A model generated the notes under the pieces. That model made no database searches. It had not been told where the DNA came from and worked only from the letters and a program-made list of their open reading frames with translations. A stretch of 64,000 nucleotides of DNA from Gordonia prachuapensis (lineage in GTDB: Bacteria; Actinomycetota; Actinomycetes; Mycobacteriales; Mycobacteriaceae): the NCBI RefSeq assembly GCF_036350515.1, contig NZ_JAZDUE010000006.1, positions 1 through 64,000 on the forward strand, in the 5' to 3' direction. Position numbers and translations under genes: made by a program. Below are positions 17,708-26,200 of the stretch, one piece after another. Every line of letters begins with the position of its first letter. The stretch's first letter is position 1.

Positions 17708-18301
17708 ATGCGAGTACGAGCGTGGGCGATGAGCGCCACCGCGGCGGCCGCGGTGGTCGCTGCGACGGCAGCCTCCGCAGGGTCGGCGGGCGCATGGGGT
17801 AACGATCCGGGCGGCGAGAACGTCGGCTCCGGATTCATCACGAACGACGAGATCGCCATCTTCCTCGAGAACAACACCGGCGAGACGATCAACTGCGGCA
17901 TATACGTGTTCCCCGCCGACCAGGTGGCGAACGTGGTCACCGGCGCGGCACTCAAGAACATCGCATTCGCCGCGTATGCGATGAACAATCAACTGCCACT
18001 GAACGATGCCCTCGCGTTTGCGGACACCGTGCTACCGCCGACCAGCGCAGCGCTGTTCAGCGAGCAGCGGACCGTTGGCGCCGGGGCCAGCGACGTGGTC
18101 GAATTCACGCCCACCACAGTGGCCGCGTCCTACGCCGGCTACGTCGAATGCGAGAGCCCGGACACCGTCGGCAACTCCAGCACCGAGGACGAGGACTTCT
18201 CCGGCTTCCGCATCGGCCCCGAGTCGAACGGCGGCGGGGACCCGGGTGATCCGGACAAGCCCAACCCGTGGGGCAGCGTGGAGGACATCTTCTCGTCCTG
18301 A
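17708..18301 (+). CDS. Secreted protein of unknown function
   Basis: About 197 residues. The N-terminus MRVRAWAMSATAAAAVVAAT is a classical Sec signal peptide with a likely AGA-type cleavage near residue 29. The mature part is acidic, with two Cys (TINCGIYV and YVECESP) that could form one disulfide. It ends in a Gly/Asp/Pro-rich tail (NGGGDPGDPDKPNPW). The start is taken at ATG 17708 because AGAGGA lies 10 nt before it; an ATG at 17690 is possible. I recognise no domain. It is probably exported to the cell envelope or medium. Confidence 0.75.
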   Translation: MRVRAWAMSATAAAAVVAATAASAGSAGAWGNDPGGENVGSGFITNDEIAIFLENNTGETINCGIYVFPADQVANVVTGAALKNIAFAAYAMNNQLPLNDALAFADTVLPPTSAALFSEQRTVGAGASDVVEFTPTTVAASYAGYVECESPDTVGNSSTEDEDFSGFRIGPESNGGGDPGDPDKPNPWGSVEDIFSS

Positions 18302-18324
18302 CCCGTCCCGCCCGGGATATCTCG

Positions 18325-18759
18325 TCAGCGGTCGTCGCGGGGTTCCGCTCTGCGGCCGTCGGTGCCGGCGACGATCGCCCAGATCACCAGCACCGGTTGA
18401 AAGAACAGGCGCGCCAGGCGTTCCGCATCGGTGTCGAGTCCGAATGCGTCGATGTGCTCGACGTATTGATGGATGTTGCCCGGGAACACGGCCACGAAGA
18501 ACGCGGCCACGACCCACGAAACCAGTTTCCGGTAACGCGGGAGCGCGATGAGCGCGATCGCCAGCCCTATCTCGACCACGCCCGAGGCGAGGACGACGAA
18601 GTCCTTGTCGAACGGAACCCAGTCGGGCACCTGCGCCTGGAACTCGTCCCGCTGTGCGGTCAGATGGCCGATACCGGCAATGGCCAGGATCACGCCGAGC
18701 GCGATGCGGGCGAAAGCCCGGAGTCGAGGTTGGCGAGTGGTGTTCGGTGTCAACAGCAT
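18325..18759 (-). CDS. DoxX-family membrane protein
   Basis: 144 residues with four hydrophobic helices. The first carries ARIALGVILAIAGIGHLTA, the usual DoxX opening, followed by EIGLAIALIALPRYRKLVSW and FPGNIHQYVEHID, common in DoxX-like proteins. The start is ATG 18759, preceded by GGGGGG 4 nt upstream. The role of the family is poorly fixed; some members belong to membrane redox complexes. Its promoter region holds an exceptionally strong palindrome (18829-18865), so it is probably under specific regulation. Confidence 0.78.
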   Translation of the reverse strand: MLLTPNTTRQPRLRAFARIALGVILAIAGIGHLTAQRDEFQAQVPDWVPFDKDFVVLASGVVEIGLAIALIALPRYRKLVSWVVAAFFVAVFPGNIHQYVEHIDAFGLDTDAERLARLFFQPVLVIWAIVAGTDGRRAEPRDDR

Positions 18760-18828
18760 TGGTCCCCCCGGGCAGTTCGTGACAGCCACGGCGGATCAGT
18801 CGCGGCCCACCACCAACGCTAGCGGGAT

Positions 18829-18865
18829 CTTCTGTTGTGCACAACAACGTTGTGCACAACAGAAG
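18829..18865. promoter_or_regulatory. 37-bp perfect palindrome containing two GTTGTGCACAAC sites
   Basis: Perfect 17-bp arms flank a 3-bp centre (AAC). Each arm contains the 12-bp palindrome GTTGTGCACAAC, so two identical operator-like sites sit 15 bp apart. It lies 1 bp beyond the DASS transporter stop and about 70 bp before the doxX start, both on the minus strand. It may be a tandem operator for doxX, or a stem ending the DASS transcript. No T-run follows, which favours the operator view. Confidence 0.65.
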
Positions 18866-18866
18866 G

Positions 18867-20486
18867 TCAGTACGATATTCCGAGAGACCACGCGAACAAC
18901 GTGTACGCCGCCGCCGTGATGAGCACGATGCCGATCAGGTTGAGCCAGATGCCACCGCGGATCATCTGGCCGATCGTGACGTAGCCGCTGGCGTAGGCCA
19001 CGGCATTGGGCGGAGTGGCGACCGGCAGCATGAACGCACAGGTCGCCGCCAGGGCCACCGGCACGGTCAGGACCAGTGGGTCCAGACTCATACCCATCGC
19101 GACGCCTCCGGCGACGGGTAGGAACGTCGCCGCGGTGGCCGTGTTGCTGGTGATCTCGGTCAGGAAGATGATCGCGGCGGTGGCCACGATGATCATCACG
19201 ATCACCGGCACCGCATCCAGTCCGCCCGCGACCTCGCCGATCCAGTCCGTCAACCCGCTCTCATCGAACTGTTCGGACAGCGCGAGGCCACCACCGAACA
19301 GCAGCAGAACTCCCCACGGCAGCTTGACCGCGGTCTCCCAGTCGAGCAGGCGCACGCCGGGCTTCACGCCGCTGGGAAGCAGGAACAACAGCACCGCCGC
19401 GGTCATCGCGATCCCGGTGTCGGAGATCGGTGGGTCCTCGTCCCAGATCAGCGGCACGGCGATCCACGAGGTAGCCGCCAGGGCGAAGATCGCGGCCACC
19501 CGGATCTCGCCTTGCGACATCGGGCCGAGCGCTTCGAGCTCACCGCGGATGAGGCGCCGGCCACCGGGAATGTCGTCGATCTCGGGTTTGAACAGCACGT
19601 GGGTCAGCAGGAACCACGCGATGAGCAGGAACACCACCGCCAGTGGCACGCCCGCGATCATCCACTCGAGAAACCCGATGTCGATGCCCTCGCCCTCGAG
19701 ATATCCGACGAGCAGGGTGTTGGGCGGCGTCCCGATGATCGTGCCCAGCGAACCGATCGACGCGGCGTAGGCGATGCCGAGCATGAGCGCGGTACCGAAA
19801 TTGCTCTTGATGACCGCCTCGGTGATCTCGTCGTCCGCGTCGACGTCGTCCGACCGCGCCGACTCCTCCGCGGCGGCGCGGGCTCCGGTCTCTTTTCCGA
19901 GGTCGAGCACCAGCACCAGCACCGATACCCCGATCGGGATCATCATGACGGCGGTGGCGGTGTTGGACACCCACATCGACAGGAACCCGGTGGCGATCAT
20001 GAACCCGGCGATCACCATGGTCGGTTTGGTGCCCATGGCACTGACGGTGAGCAATGCGATGCGACGGTGCAGATTCCATCGCTGCATCGCCAGAGCGATC
20101 AGGAAGCCGCCCATGAACAGGAAGATGATGTTGTTTCCGTAGGACGCGCCGACGTCGTTGACCGACACCTCCGAGTCGAGCACCGGGAAGATGACGAGTG
20201 GCAACAGCGCGGTCGCCGGGATGGGAATGGCCTCGGTCATCCACCACACACCCATGAGGACGGCGGTGGCGGCGGTCAGTCGTGCCGGATGGTCCACATC
20301 GGAGGGCAGGATCACGTAGACGAGTGAGGCGAGCGCTATTCCCGCGCCGAGTCCGATCCATTGCCGTCTCCGTCTGCCCGGCTTGACGGTCTCGGCACGT
20401 TCGCCTGCCGATTTCTGGTCGACCTCGTCGTAATCCTGCGGCCCCGACCGGGAACCGTTGCGTTCACTGCCTCCGGCCTGCGCCAT
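18867..20486 (-). CDS. DASS-family sodium/anion symporter (SLC13 type)
   Basis: 539 residues with about 11-12 membrane helices. The two Ser-Asn-Thr motifs of DASS transporters are present, in MWVSNTATAVMMIPIG and TEITSNTATAATFLPVAGG. The N-terminus (about 40 residues) is charged and cytoplasmic. The start is set by AGGAGG 5 nt before ATG 20486. Members import di- or tricarboxylates such as succinate or citrate, or sulfate, with sodium; the substrate is not decided here. The gene is divergent from a hemerythrin gene. Confidence 0.85.
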   Translation of the reverse strand: MAQAGGSERNGSRSGPQDYDEVDQKSAGERAETVKPGRRRRQWIGLGAGIALASLVYVILPSDVDHPARLTAATAVLMGVWWMTEAIPIPATALLPLVIFPVLDSEVSVNDVGASYGNNIIFLFMGGFLIALAMQRWNLHRRIALLTVSAMGTKPTMVIAGFMIATGFLSMWVSNTATAVMMIPIGVSVLVLVLDLGKETGARAAAEESARSDDVDADDEITEAVIKSNFGTALMLGIAYAASIGSLGTIIGTPPNTLLVGYLEGEGIDIGFLEWMIAGVPLAVVFLLIAWFLLTHVLFKPEIDDIPGGRRLIRGELEALGPMSQGEIRVAAIFALAATSWIAVPLIWDEDPPISDTGIAMTAAVLLFLLPSGVKPGVRLLDWETAVKLPWGVLLLFGGGLALSEQFDESGLTDWIGEVAGGLDAVPVIVMIIVATAAIIFLTEITSNTATAATFLPVAGGVAMGMSLDPLVLTVPVALAATCAFMLPVATPPNAVAYASGYVTIGQMIRGGIWLNLIGIVLITAAAYTLFAWSLGISY

Positions 20487-20590
20487 GCGAACCTCCTCGT
20501 GTTCGCCCACCATGACATGTTTCATTCGGCATGCGGTGCGGAATTACCACAACTCCGGATTGCCCAGCCCACGATCCCAGGAGTTCCGCC

Positions 20591-21091
20591 ATGTCGACCG
20601 ATGCAATCGTTCTGCTCCGCGACGACCACAAGTCCATCCGCAAACTGTTCCGCGACTTCGAGAAGGCCGGCCCGAACGCCGTCAAACGCAAGGGTCAGAT
20701 CGCCGACAAGATCATCGCGGCCCTGACCGTGCACACCTATATCGAGAACGAGGGAATGTATCCCCAAGTCCGCGAATGCGTCCCGGAGTTGGAAAGCGAC
20801 ATACTCGAGTCCTACGAGGAGCACCACGTCGCCGATCTGCTCGTCATGGAGCTCGCCACGATGTCTCCTGAAGCCGAGCGCTTCGACGCCAAGATGACGG
20901 TGCTGATCGAGAATGTCGAGCACCACATTCACGAAGAGGAAGACGAGTGGTTCCCCAAAGTGCGTGAGGCACTTGGCCGCAAACAACTCCGAGAGATCGG
21001 CGAGCATCTTCTGGAACTGAAGGAGAAGGCGCCGACCAGCCCCGCGCAGCCGTCGGCGCTCAAGAAGACGCTCGACGCGATCGTCAAGTGA
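20591..21091 (+). CDS. Hemerythrin HHE-domain protein
   Basis: 166 residues, with the start fixed by GGAG 7 nt before ATG 20591. Iron-binding His/Glu sites appear along the helices: LLRDDHKSIRKLF, VHTYIENEGMYP, YEEHHVADLL and VEHHIHEEEDEWFP, giving a four-helix di-iron fold. The C-terminal 25 residues are Lys/Pro-rich and probably disordered. Bacterial members are linked to oxygen, nitric oxide or oxidative-stress handling. It is in the cytoplasm by absence of a signal peptide. The 104-bp gap to the divergent DASS gene holds both promoters. Confidence 0.85.
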   Translation: MSTDAIVLLRDDHKSIRKLFRDFEKAGPNAVKRKGQIADKIIAALTVHTYIENEGMYPQVRECVPELESDILESYEEHHVADLLVMELATMSPEAERFDAKMTVLIENVEHHIHEEEDEWFPKVREALGRKQLREIGEHLLELKEKAPTSPAQPSALKKTLDAIVK

Positions 21092-21107
21092 ACCCCGACG
21101 ATCCGAC

Positions 21108-21770
21108 TCACCGACAACGCGGGTGACTCAACATCTCCCGGACATCCGCGTCGCTGAGTGGCTCGTAGTCGTCGTACGCAGCGCACACTCCCCGAAAGGA
21201 CTCGACGACGGTCGGACAGATCACGCGATCGGCCTCGGGGAACTGCTCTTCGACGCCGGGCGGACCGACGGGCACGGCGACGGCCACGGCAGCCGGTCCG
21301 AGTTGCCGTAGCGCTCGGACAGCGGCACGCATCGTCGCCCCGGTCGCGATCCCGTCGTCGACGATGATGACCGTTGCGCCGCTGACATCGACGGGTTCGC
21401 ACGCACCTCGATAGATGTCCGCGCGACGCTCGAGCTCGGCCGTCTCGTCGCGCATCAAGGTGTTCCACTCGCTGTCGGTGATCCCGGTGCCCTGGATGAC
21501 CTCGTCATTGAGCACCACCACCCCACCGCTCGCAATGGCACCGGCGGCCAACTCGGGCTGATCGGGGACGCCGACCTTGCGAACGAGGAAGACGTCGAGA
21601 GGGACGTCGAGGTGTTCGGCGACCTGTCGGGCCACCGGCACCCCGCCCCGGGGAAGGGCCAGGACAACCACCCGTCCGCTCTCGCGGCAGCGCTCGACGT
21701 GGTCGGCAAGGATGCGACCGGCGTGAACGCGGTTGCGGTAGTGACGGCCGGCGAATATGTGGTGGCTCAT
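21108..21770 (-). CDS. Phosphoribosyltransferase-domain protein
   Basis: 220 residues from ATG 21770 (GAGG 5 nt upstream). The PRPP-binding loop is VIIVDDGIATGATMRAAVRA, near 122-141. VVVLALPRGGVPVARQVAEH near 30 is the typical first strand-loop of this stand-alone family. Such proteins are often found with dienelactone hydrolase-type domains, and their true reaction is not settled. The gene converges with the hemerythrin gene and is divergent from the DUF2461 gene. Confidence 0.8.
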   Translation of the reverse strand: MSHHIFAGRHYRNRVHAGRILADHVERCRESGRVVVLALPRGGVPVARQVAEHLDVPLDVFLVRKVGVPDQPELAAGAIASGGVVVLNDEVIQGTGITDSEWNTLMRDETAELERRADIYRGACEPVDVSGATVIIVDDGIATGATMRAAVRALRQLGPAAVAVAVPVGPPGVEEQFPEADRVICPTVVESFRGVCAAYDDYEPLSDADVREMLSHPRCR

Positions 21771-21906
21771 GACAACCTCATCTCCCATGTCGATGACGGA
21801 CGACCGGTTGTCTGTGGCCGCAAGACGTTGACGTCCAGTGCTACCCCGGTCCGCGCCCCGCCAAACACCCCACGGTCTGCTGCTTCGCCCGGCGTAGGGT
21901 CTGAGC

Positions 21907-22533
21907 ATGGCGTTCACCGGATTCCCCGAGGCTGCGCTGGACTTCTACGACGACCTCGAGATCGACAACAGCAAGGTGTTCTGGGAGAAGCACAAAGAGG
22001 TGTATCGCACGGCCGTCGCCGGACCGATGCGCGAACTCACCGACGACCTGGCCGACGAGTTCGGCCAGGCCAAGATCTTCCGGCCCTACCGCGACGTCCG
22101 TTTCGCCAAGGACAAGACGCCCTACAAGACCCACCAGGGCGCGTTCGTCGGCGTCGGCCCGTCGACCGGGTACTACGTGCAGATCAGCGCCCCCGGTGTG
22201 ATGGTCGCGGCAGGCTTCTACGAGGCGTCCGCCGAGCGCTTGGCCGCCATCCGGACCGCGATCGACGAGAACATCCACGGCGCCGAACTCGAACAACTCC
22301 TCAAGAAATACGCATCGGCCGGGTGGGAAATCGGCGGCGACACCCTGAAAACCGCACCACGCGGGTGGTCCGCCGATCACCCCCGCATCGAACTCCTGCG
22401 CCACAAGTCATTGACCATCTCCCGCGACTACGGGTTCGACGACCTGATCCACACACCGGCACTCGTGGATCGCATCCGGGAGGACTGGCGAGCCGCCACA
22501 CCCCTCATCGACTGGGTGAGCCGCCACGGCTGA
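21907..22533 (+). CDS. DUF2461 domain protein (TIGR02453 family)
   Basis: 208 residues. Typical family blocks are FTGFPEAALDFYDDLEIDNS at the N-terminus, FRPYRDVRFAKDKTPYKTHQ near 60 and YYVQISAPGVMVAAGFYEAS near 96. The C-terminus carries LTISRDYGFDDLIHTPALVD. The function of the family is not known. It converges with the ychJ-like gene, leaving a 3-bp gap. Confidence 0.85.
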   Translation: MAFTGFPEAALDFYDDLEIDNSKVFWEKHKEVYRTAVAGPMRELTDDLADEFGQAKIFRPYRDVRFAKDKTPYKTHQGAFVGVGPSTGYYVQISAPGVMVAAGFYEASAERLAAIRTAIDENIHGAELEQLLKKYASAGWEIGGDTLKTAPRGWSADHPRIELLRHKSLTISRDYGFDDLIHTPALVDRIREDWRAATPLIDWVSRHG

Positions 22534-22536
22534 TGG

Positions 22537-22941
22537 TCACGTGGTGACCCCGTCGACGTACACCCACCTGCCGTCGCGCTTTTCGAACCTGCTGTGTTGG
22601 CGCATCGCCTCCCGCCCACCGGGGGTGCGGTAGTGGGCGGTGAAGATCACCTCGCCGGTCGTGTCGAACGGTGTTCCGCCGGAGGTCGACTCGACGTCCA
22701 GGCGGTACCACGCCGTGTCGTCGTCGAGCACCAGCTGTCGCGGTCGGGTCCTCGGGTGCCAGCTGTCGAGGATGTAGTCGCGGTCGCCCATAGCGAAGGC
22801 GGTGAACCGTGATCGCATGAGGGCCTCGGCGGTCGCGGCCCGGCGCTGCCCCGCCAGGATCGGCCCGCAACACTCCCCGAACGTCAACCCTGAGGTACAC
22901 GGGCATCGCCGCCCGTCTGACTCATCGGTCGCATCACCCAT
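22537..22941 (-). CDS. YchJ / UPF0225 family protein with SEC-C zinc motif
   Basis: 134 residues. The N-terminal CPCTSGLTFGECCGP is the SEC-C zinc-binding motif (CxC and CC). The rest is a single NTF2-like domain with EALMRSRFTAFAMGDRDYIL and the C-terminal RFEKRDGRWVYVDG, as in YchJ. The start at ATG 22941 is a judgement; the upstream ribosome site is weak. The biological role is unknown. It is divergent from the PTS permease gene, 230 bp away. Confidence 0.85.
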   Translation of the reverse strand: MGDATDESDGRRCPCTSGLTFGECCGPILAGQRRAATAEALMRSRFTAFAMGDRDYILDSWHPRTRPRQLVLDDDTAWYRLDVESTSGGTPFDTTGEVIFTAHYRTPGGREAMRQHSRFEKRDGRWVYVDGVTT

Positions 22942-23171
22942 GGTCGCGACAATAGGCCCTCGGAGGGTTGAACGGAGACGGCGGCGGTCTGAGATGAACT
23001 CTGCGTTCACGCGAGGTCACCGTTCGTCATCGGCTCGCTGATCCGCGCACGCAAGCCGGGAATGCGGGATAGCATCCGAGACACCGTCGTCGGCGGAACG
23101 CTGCCCTGGCGTCAGTTGCCAGCGACGTTCGGACGATGCGCACAACTCCAGACGGATAGTTAGGGAGATGC

Positions 23172-25307
23172 ATGTCTACCAATTCGGCATCGGAGATCGT
23201 CGCCGGCGTAGGTGGCGCCGGCAACATCGAGAGCCTGACACATTGCGCTACGCGCCTGCGCTTCCAATTGCACGACGCCTCGGGAGTCGAACAGGCAACG
23301 CTGGAGTCCATCGACGGTGTCATGGGCGCCGTCCCGCAGGCAGGTGACCGCTACCAGATCGTCATCGGCGGTGCTGTTCAGACCGTCTACAACGAGATCA
23401 TGGCGTTGCCGGAGATGGCCAACGCCGGCGGCGACGCGGCGGCCATCAAGGCAGCGGCGCGCGCGAAGGGCCCGCGCGGCAAGAACGCCTGGCTCGACTC
23501 GCTGTTTGAGTACCTGTCCGACTCGTTCCGTCCGATCCTCGGTGCCCTGCTCGGTGCCTCGCTGTTCATCACGTTCATGTCGCTGATGAGCACGCTCGAC
23601 GTGATCGGCAACTGGGCCGATCCGCGTACCGAGTTGTCGCCGTCCTGGCAGTTCGTCAACCTGTGCTGGCAGTGTGTGTTCGTCTTCTTGCCGTTGATGA
23701 TCGCCTACAACGCCTCCAAGAAGCTCGACGCGGACCCGTGGGTCGGGTTCGCCATCATGGCCGTCCTCATGTTGCCGGGATTCACCGCGCTGATGGACGT
23801 CGCCGAGACCCACTCGATCTTCGGATTCGAGGTGCAGACGGTCGACATCTTCGGTGTGCCACTGACCGTGTTCGACTACAGCTCTCAGGTCTTCCCGCCG
23901 CTGTTGATGGCGGCGGTCCTCGGCCCGCTGTACAAGTACCTCAAGAAGCTCATCCCCGACAACGTCCAGCTCATCTTCGTGCCGTTCCTGGCGATGCTGA
24001 TCATGATCCCGCTGACGGCGTTCCTCATCGGCCCGATCGGCGTGTACGTCGGTGCCGGTCTCGCGGATGTCCTGAAGTCCATCAACGACTTCTCACCGTT
24101 CATCTTCGCCATCGTGATCCCGCTGGCGTACCCCTTCATGGTGCCGCTGGGTCTGCACTGGCCGATCAACGCCATCATGCTGCTGAACATCCAGACGATC
24201 GGCTACGACTTCATCCAGGGGCCGATGGGCGCGTGGAACTTCGCCTGCTTCGGCGCGACGGCCGGTGTGTTGCTCATCGCCTGGCGAGAACGTGACATGC
24301 AGATGCGTCAGACGTCGACCGGCGCGCTGGCCGCCGGTTTGCTCGGCGGAATCTCCGAGCCCTCGCTGTACGGCATCCATCTGCGGTTCAAACGAATATA
24401 TCCGCGCATGCTGGTGGGCTGTTTCGTCGGCGGTCTCATCATCGGTATCGGTGGCGGCGTCACCACCAACGCATTCGTGTTCACCTCGCTGCTGACCATC
24501 CCCGCATTCGACAGCATCGTGCTGTACGGCATCGCGGTGGCCGCAGCGTTCGTGGTCGCGATGGCGCTCGTCGTCATGTCCGGCTACCGGACCCCTGAAC
24601 AGCAGGCCCAGTTCGAGGCCGCGCGGGACGCCGGCCTGGAGTCGCCGGGGGCCATCCCGCTCGACGACTCCGCCGACGGGGTCGCGGCCGCCGCGGCAGC
24701 CGCCGCCGTGCCGTCGGGTGGTGGTGGCACCGCCACGGCCGTCGCCGCCGCACCGGAGACGACGACGGCGGACCTGGCGACCGAGAAGGTCGCCACCGAG
24801 GATGCCGGCGCACCGACCGAGAAGGGTGCGGTCACCCGGATCGGGGCACCACTGGAGGGCACCGTCGTTGCGCTGTCCGAGGTTCCGGATCCGGTCTTCG
24901 CCGGCGGCACGATGGGCGGCGGCGTCGCGATCGAACCGTCGGGCGACACGGTCTACGCGCCGGCGAACGGTATGGTCGTCGCCGCACAACCGACCGGCCA
25001 CGCCTTCGGGCTGGTCCTCGACGGCGGCATCGAACTGCTGATCCACGTCGGTATCGACACCGTCCAACTCAAGGGCGAGGGCTTCGACGTCAAGGTCAAG
25101 GCCGGGCAGAAGGTGGAAGCGGGCACACCGCTGGTGACCTTCGACCGGTCGGTCATTGACAAGGCCGGGTATCCGATCATCACACCGGTGGTGGTGATGA
25201 ACACCAAGAAGTTCGCGTCGGTGGAACAGATCGCCGAGGGAACAACGTCGGTCGGTGACCCGGTGATCGCCGTGGAGGCCAAGCCGAAGCCGCCTGCGGC
25301 CGGCTGA
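23172..25307 (+). CDS. PTS system IIBCA permease, beta-glucoside/sucrose/trehalose type
   Basis: 711 residues with three PTS domains. IIB (about 1-90) has the phospho-Cys in LTHCATRLRF. IIC (about 105-480) is membrane-bound, with GLHWPINAIMLLN and GGISEPSLYGIHLR, the sugar-binding signatures of the glucoside family. IIA (about 555-700) has the phospho-His in IELLIHVGIDTVQLKG and DPVFAGGTMGGGVAI. An Ala/Gly/Thr-rich linker joins IIC and IIA. It imports and phosphorylates a sugar using HPr~P; the sugar is not decided. AGGGAG precedes the ATG. EI, HPr and a glycosidase are not in the window, and no antiterminator gene adjoins it. Confidence 0.9.
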   Translation: MSTNSASEIVAGVGGAGNIESLTHCATRLRFQLHDASGVEQATLESIDGVMGAVPQAGDRYQIVIGGAVQTVYNEIMALPEMANAGGDAAAIKAAARAKGPRGKNAWLDSLFEYLSDSFRPILGALLGASLFITFMSLMSTLDVIGNWADPRTELSPSWQFVNLCWQCVFVFLPLMIAYNASKKLDADPWVGFAIMAVLMLPGFTALMDVAETHSIFGFEVQTVDIFGVPLTVFDYSSQVFPPLLMAAVLGPLYKYLKKLIPDNVQLIFVPFLAMLIMIPLTAFLIGPIGVYVGAGLADVLKSINDFSPFIFAIVIPLAYPFMVPLGLHWPINAIMLLNIQTIGYDFIQGPMGAWNFACFGATAGVLLIAWRERDMQMRQTSTGALAAGLLGGISEPSLYGIHLRFKRIYPRMLVGCFVGGLIIGIGGGVTTNAFVFTSLLTIPAFDSIVLYGIAVAAAFVVAMALVVMSGYRTPEQQAQFEAARDAGLESPGAIPLDDSADGVAAAAAAAAVPSGGGGTATAVAAAPETTTADLATEKVATEDAGAPTEKGAVTRIGAPLEGTVVALSEVPDPVFAGGTMGGGVAIEPSGDTVYAPANGMVVAAQPTGHAFGLVLDGGIELLIHVGIDTVQLKGEGFDVKVKAGQKVEAGTPLVTFDRSVIDKAGYPIITPVVVMNTKKFASVEQIAEGTTSVGDPVIAVEAKPKPPAAG

Positions 25308-25309
25308 CT

Positions 25310-26200
25310 TCAGCTCGAGGGACCCTCGATCGACACGAGGACGAACTGTCGTACCCGACCGGCGACCGACGCGTTGCAGGTCGAGTGCAGCGGATCGGAC
25401 ATGTGCTCGGCGAGGGTCACCTCGATCGGTCCACGCGGGCCGTCGAGCACCACGTGGATGCGGTGTTCGCCACGCTGCACGTCCAGCGGAGCGAGCGCGT
25501 CGATCCGGTCGTCGCCGGTGGCGCGGCGCACGAAGTACTGCGCGGCCTGCACCGCATGCGGCAGAGAGGTACGCCCCCGCAGCAGCGCGTTGTCGAGGCG
25601 CCCCTCGGTGTAGAGACGAATGATCTCTGCCGGATCGTCCGCGGAATCCACTGCCCCATAACACAACCCGTGTGGAAGCACGAGCATCGTGGCGGCGAAC
25701 CGGTCCCCACCCAGGTGCGAGCATTCCCATGTCCACTCCGGGTACGCGGCTGCGATCGCCGAGGTGGCGGCGCGGCCACGCACCGCGCAGCACTGATCGT
25801 GCTTACCGTGCGCGCACACCGCCACGACCGGGTCGGTGACGAGTTCGCCGTCGGAACCGTCGAGGGCCAGATCGAGGTAGCCCTCGGCCGATGTCACCTC
25901 CCCGCGGTACACGGCCTCGGTTCCCGGTCGTGCGTCGACGATGAACCACCGCCACCGTGGCGACGTCGGACGTCGGCCGGGGCGTCGGATCGCGACGATG
26001 CGCATCGCCTCGGTCTCGACGCGGCGGACGACCGCACGTCCCAAGGCCGGGTCGATGATCTTGGGCGACTGCAGGAACGCCGACGGCCCCCAGGCGCCGC
26101 ACAATTCGAGTAATACCCAGCGAAACCCCGCCGAGGCGGTGCCGTACATCGGGTCGTCGCGATCGCGGGCCTGATCGCTGCACGGACGCAGGTCCGTCAT
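25310..26200 (-). CDS. Sucrase/ferredoxin-like (Suc-Fer) thioredoxin-fold protein
   Basis: 296 residues of the Suc_Fer-like family, related to thioredoxin-like [2Fe-2S] ferredoxins. The cluster motif is VCAHGKHDQCCAVRGR near 130-145, with a further Cys in TWECSHLGGDRFAATM; GGDRFAATMLVLPHGLCYG is a hallmark of the family. A third, lone Cys region is at LRPCSDQARD. It probably carries electrons. Its ATG overlaps the oxygenase stop as ATGA, so the two proteins are made together, and it is a candidate redox partner for the oxygenase (inference). Confidence 0.8.
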   Translation of the reverse strand: MTDLRPCSDQARDRDDPMYGTASAGFRWVLLELCGAWGPSAFLQSPKIIDPALGRAVVRRVETEAMRIVAIRRPGRRPTSPRWRWFIVDARPGTEAVYRGEVTSAEGYLDLALDGSDGELVTDPVVAVCAHGKHDQCCAVRGRAATSAIAAAYPEWTWECSHLGGDRFAATMLVLPHGLCYGAVDSADDPAEIIRLYTEGRLDNALLRGRTSLPHAVQAAQYFVRRATGDDRIDALAPLDVQRGEHRIHVVLDGPRGPIEVTLAEHMSDPLHSTCNASVAGRVRQFVLVSIEGPSS

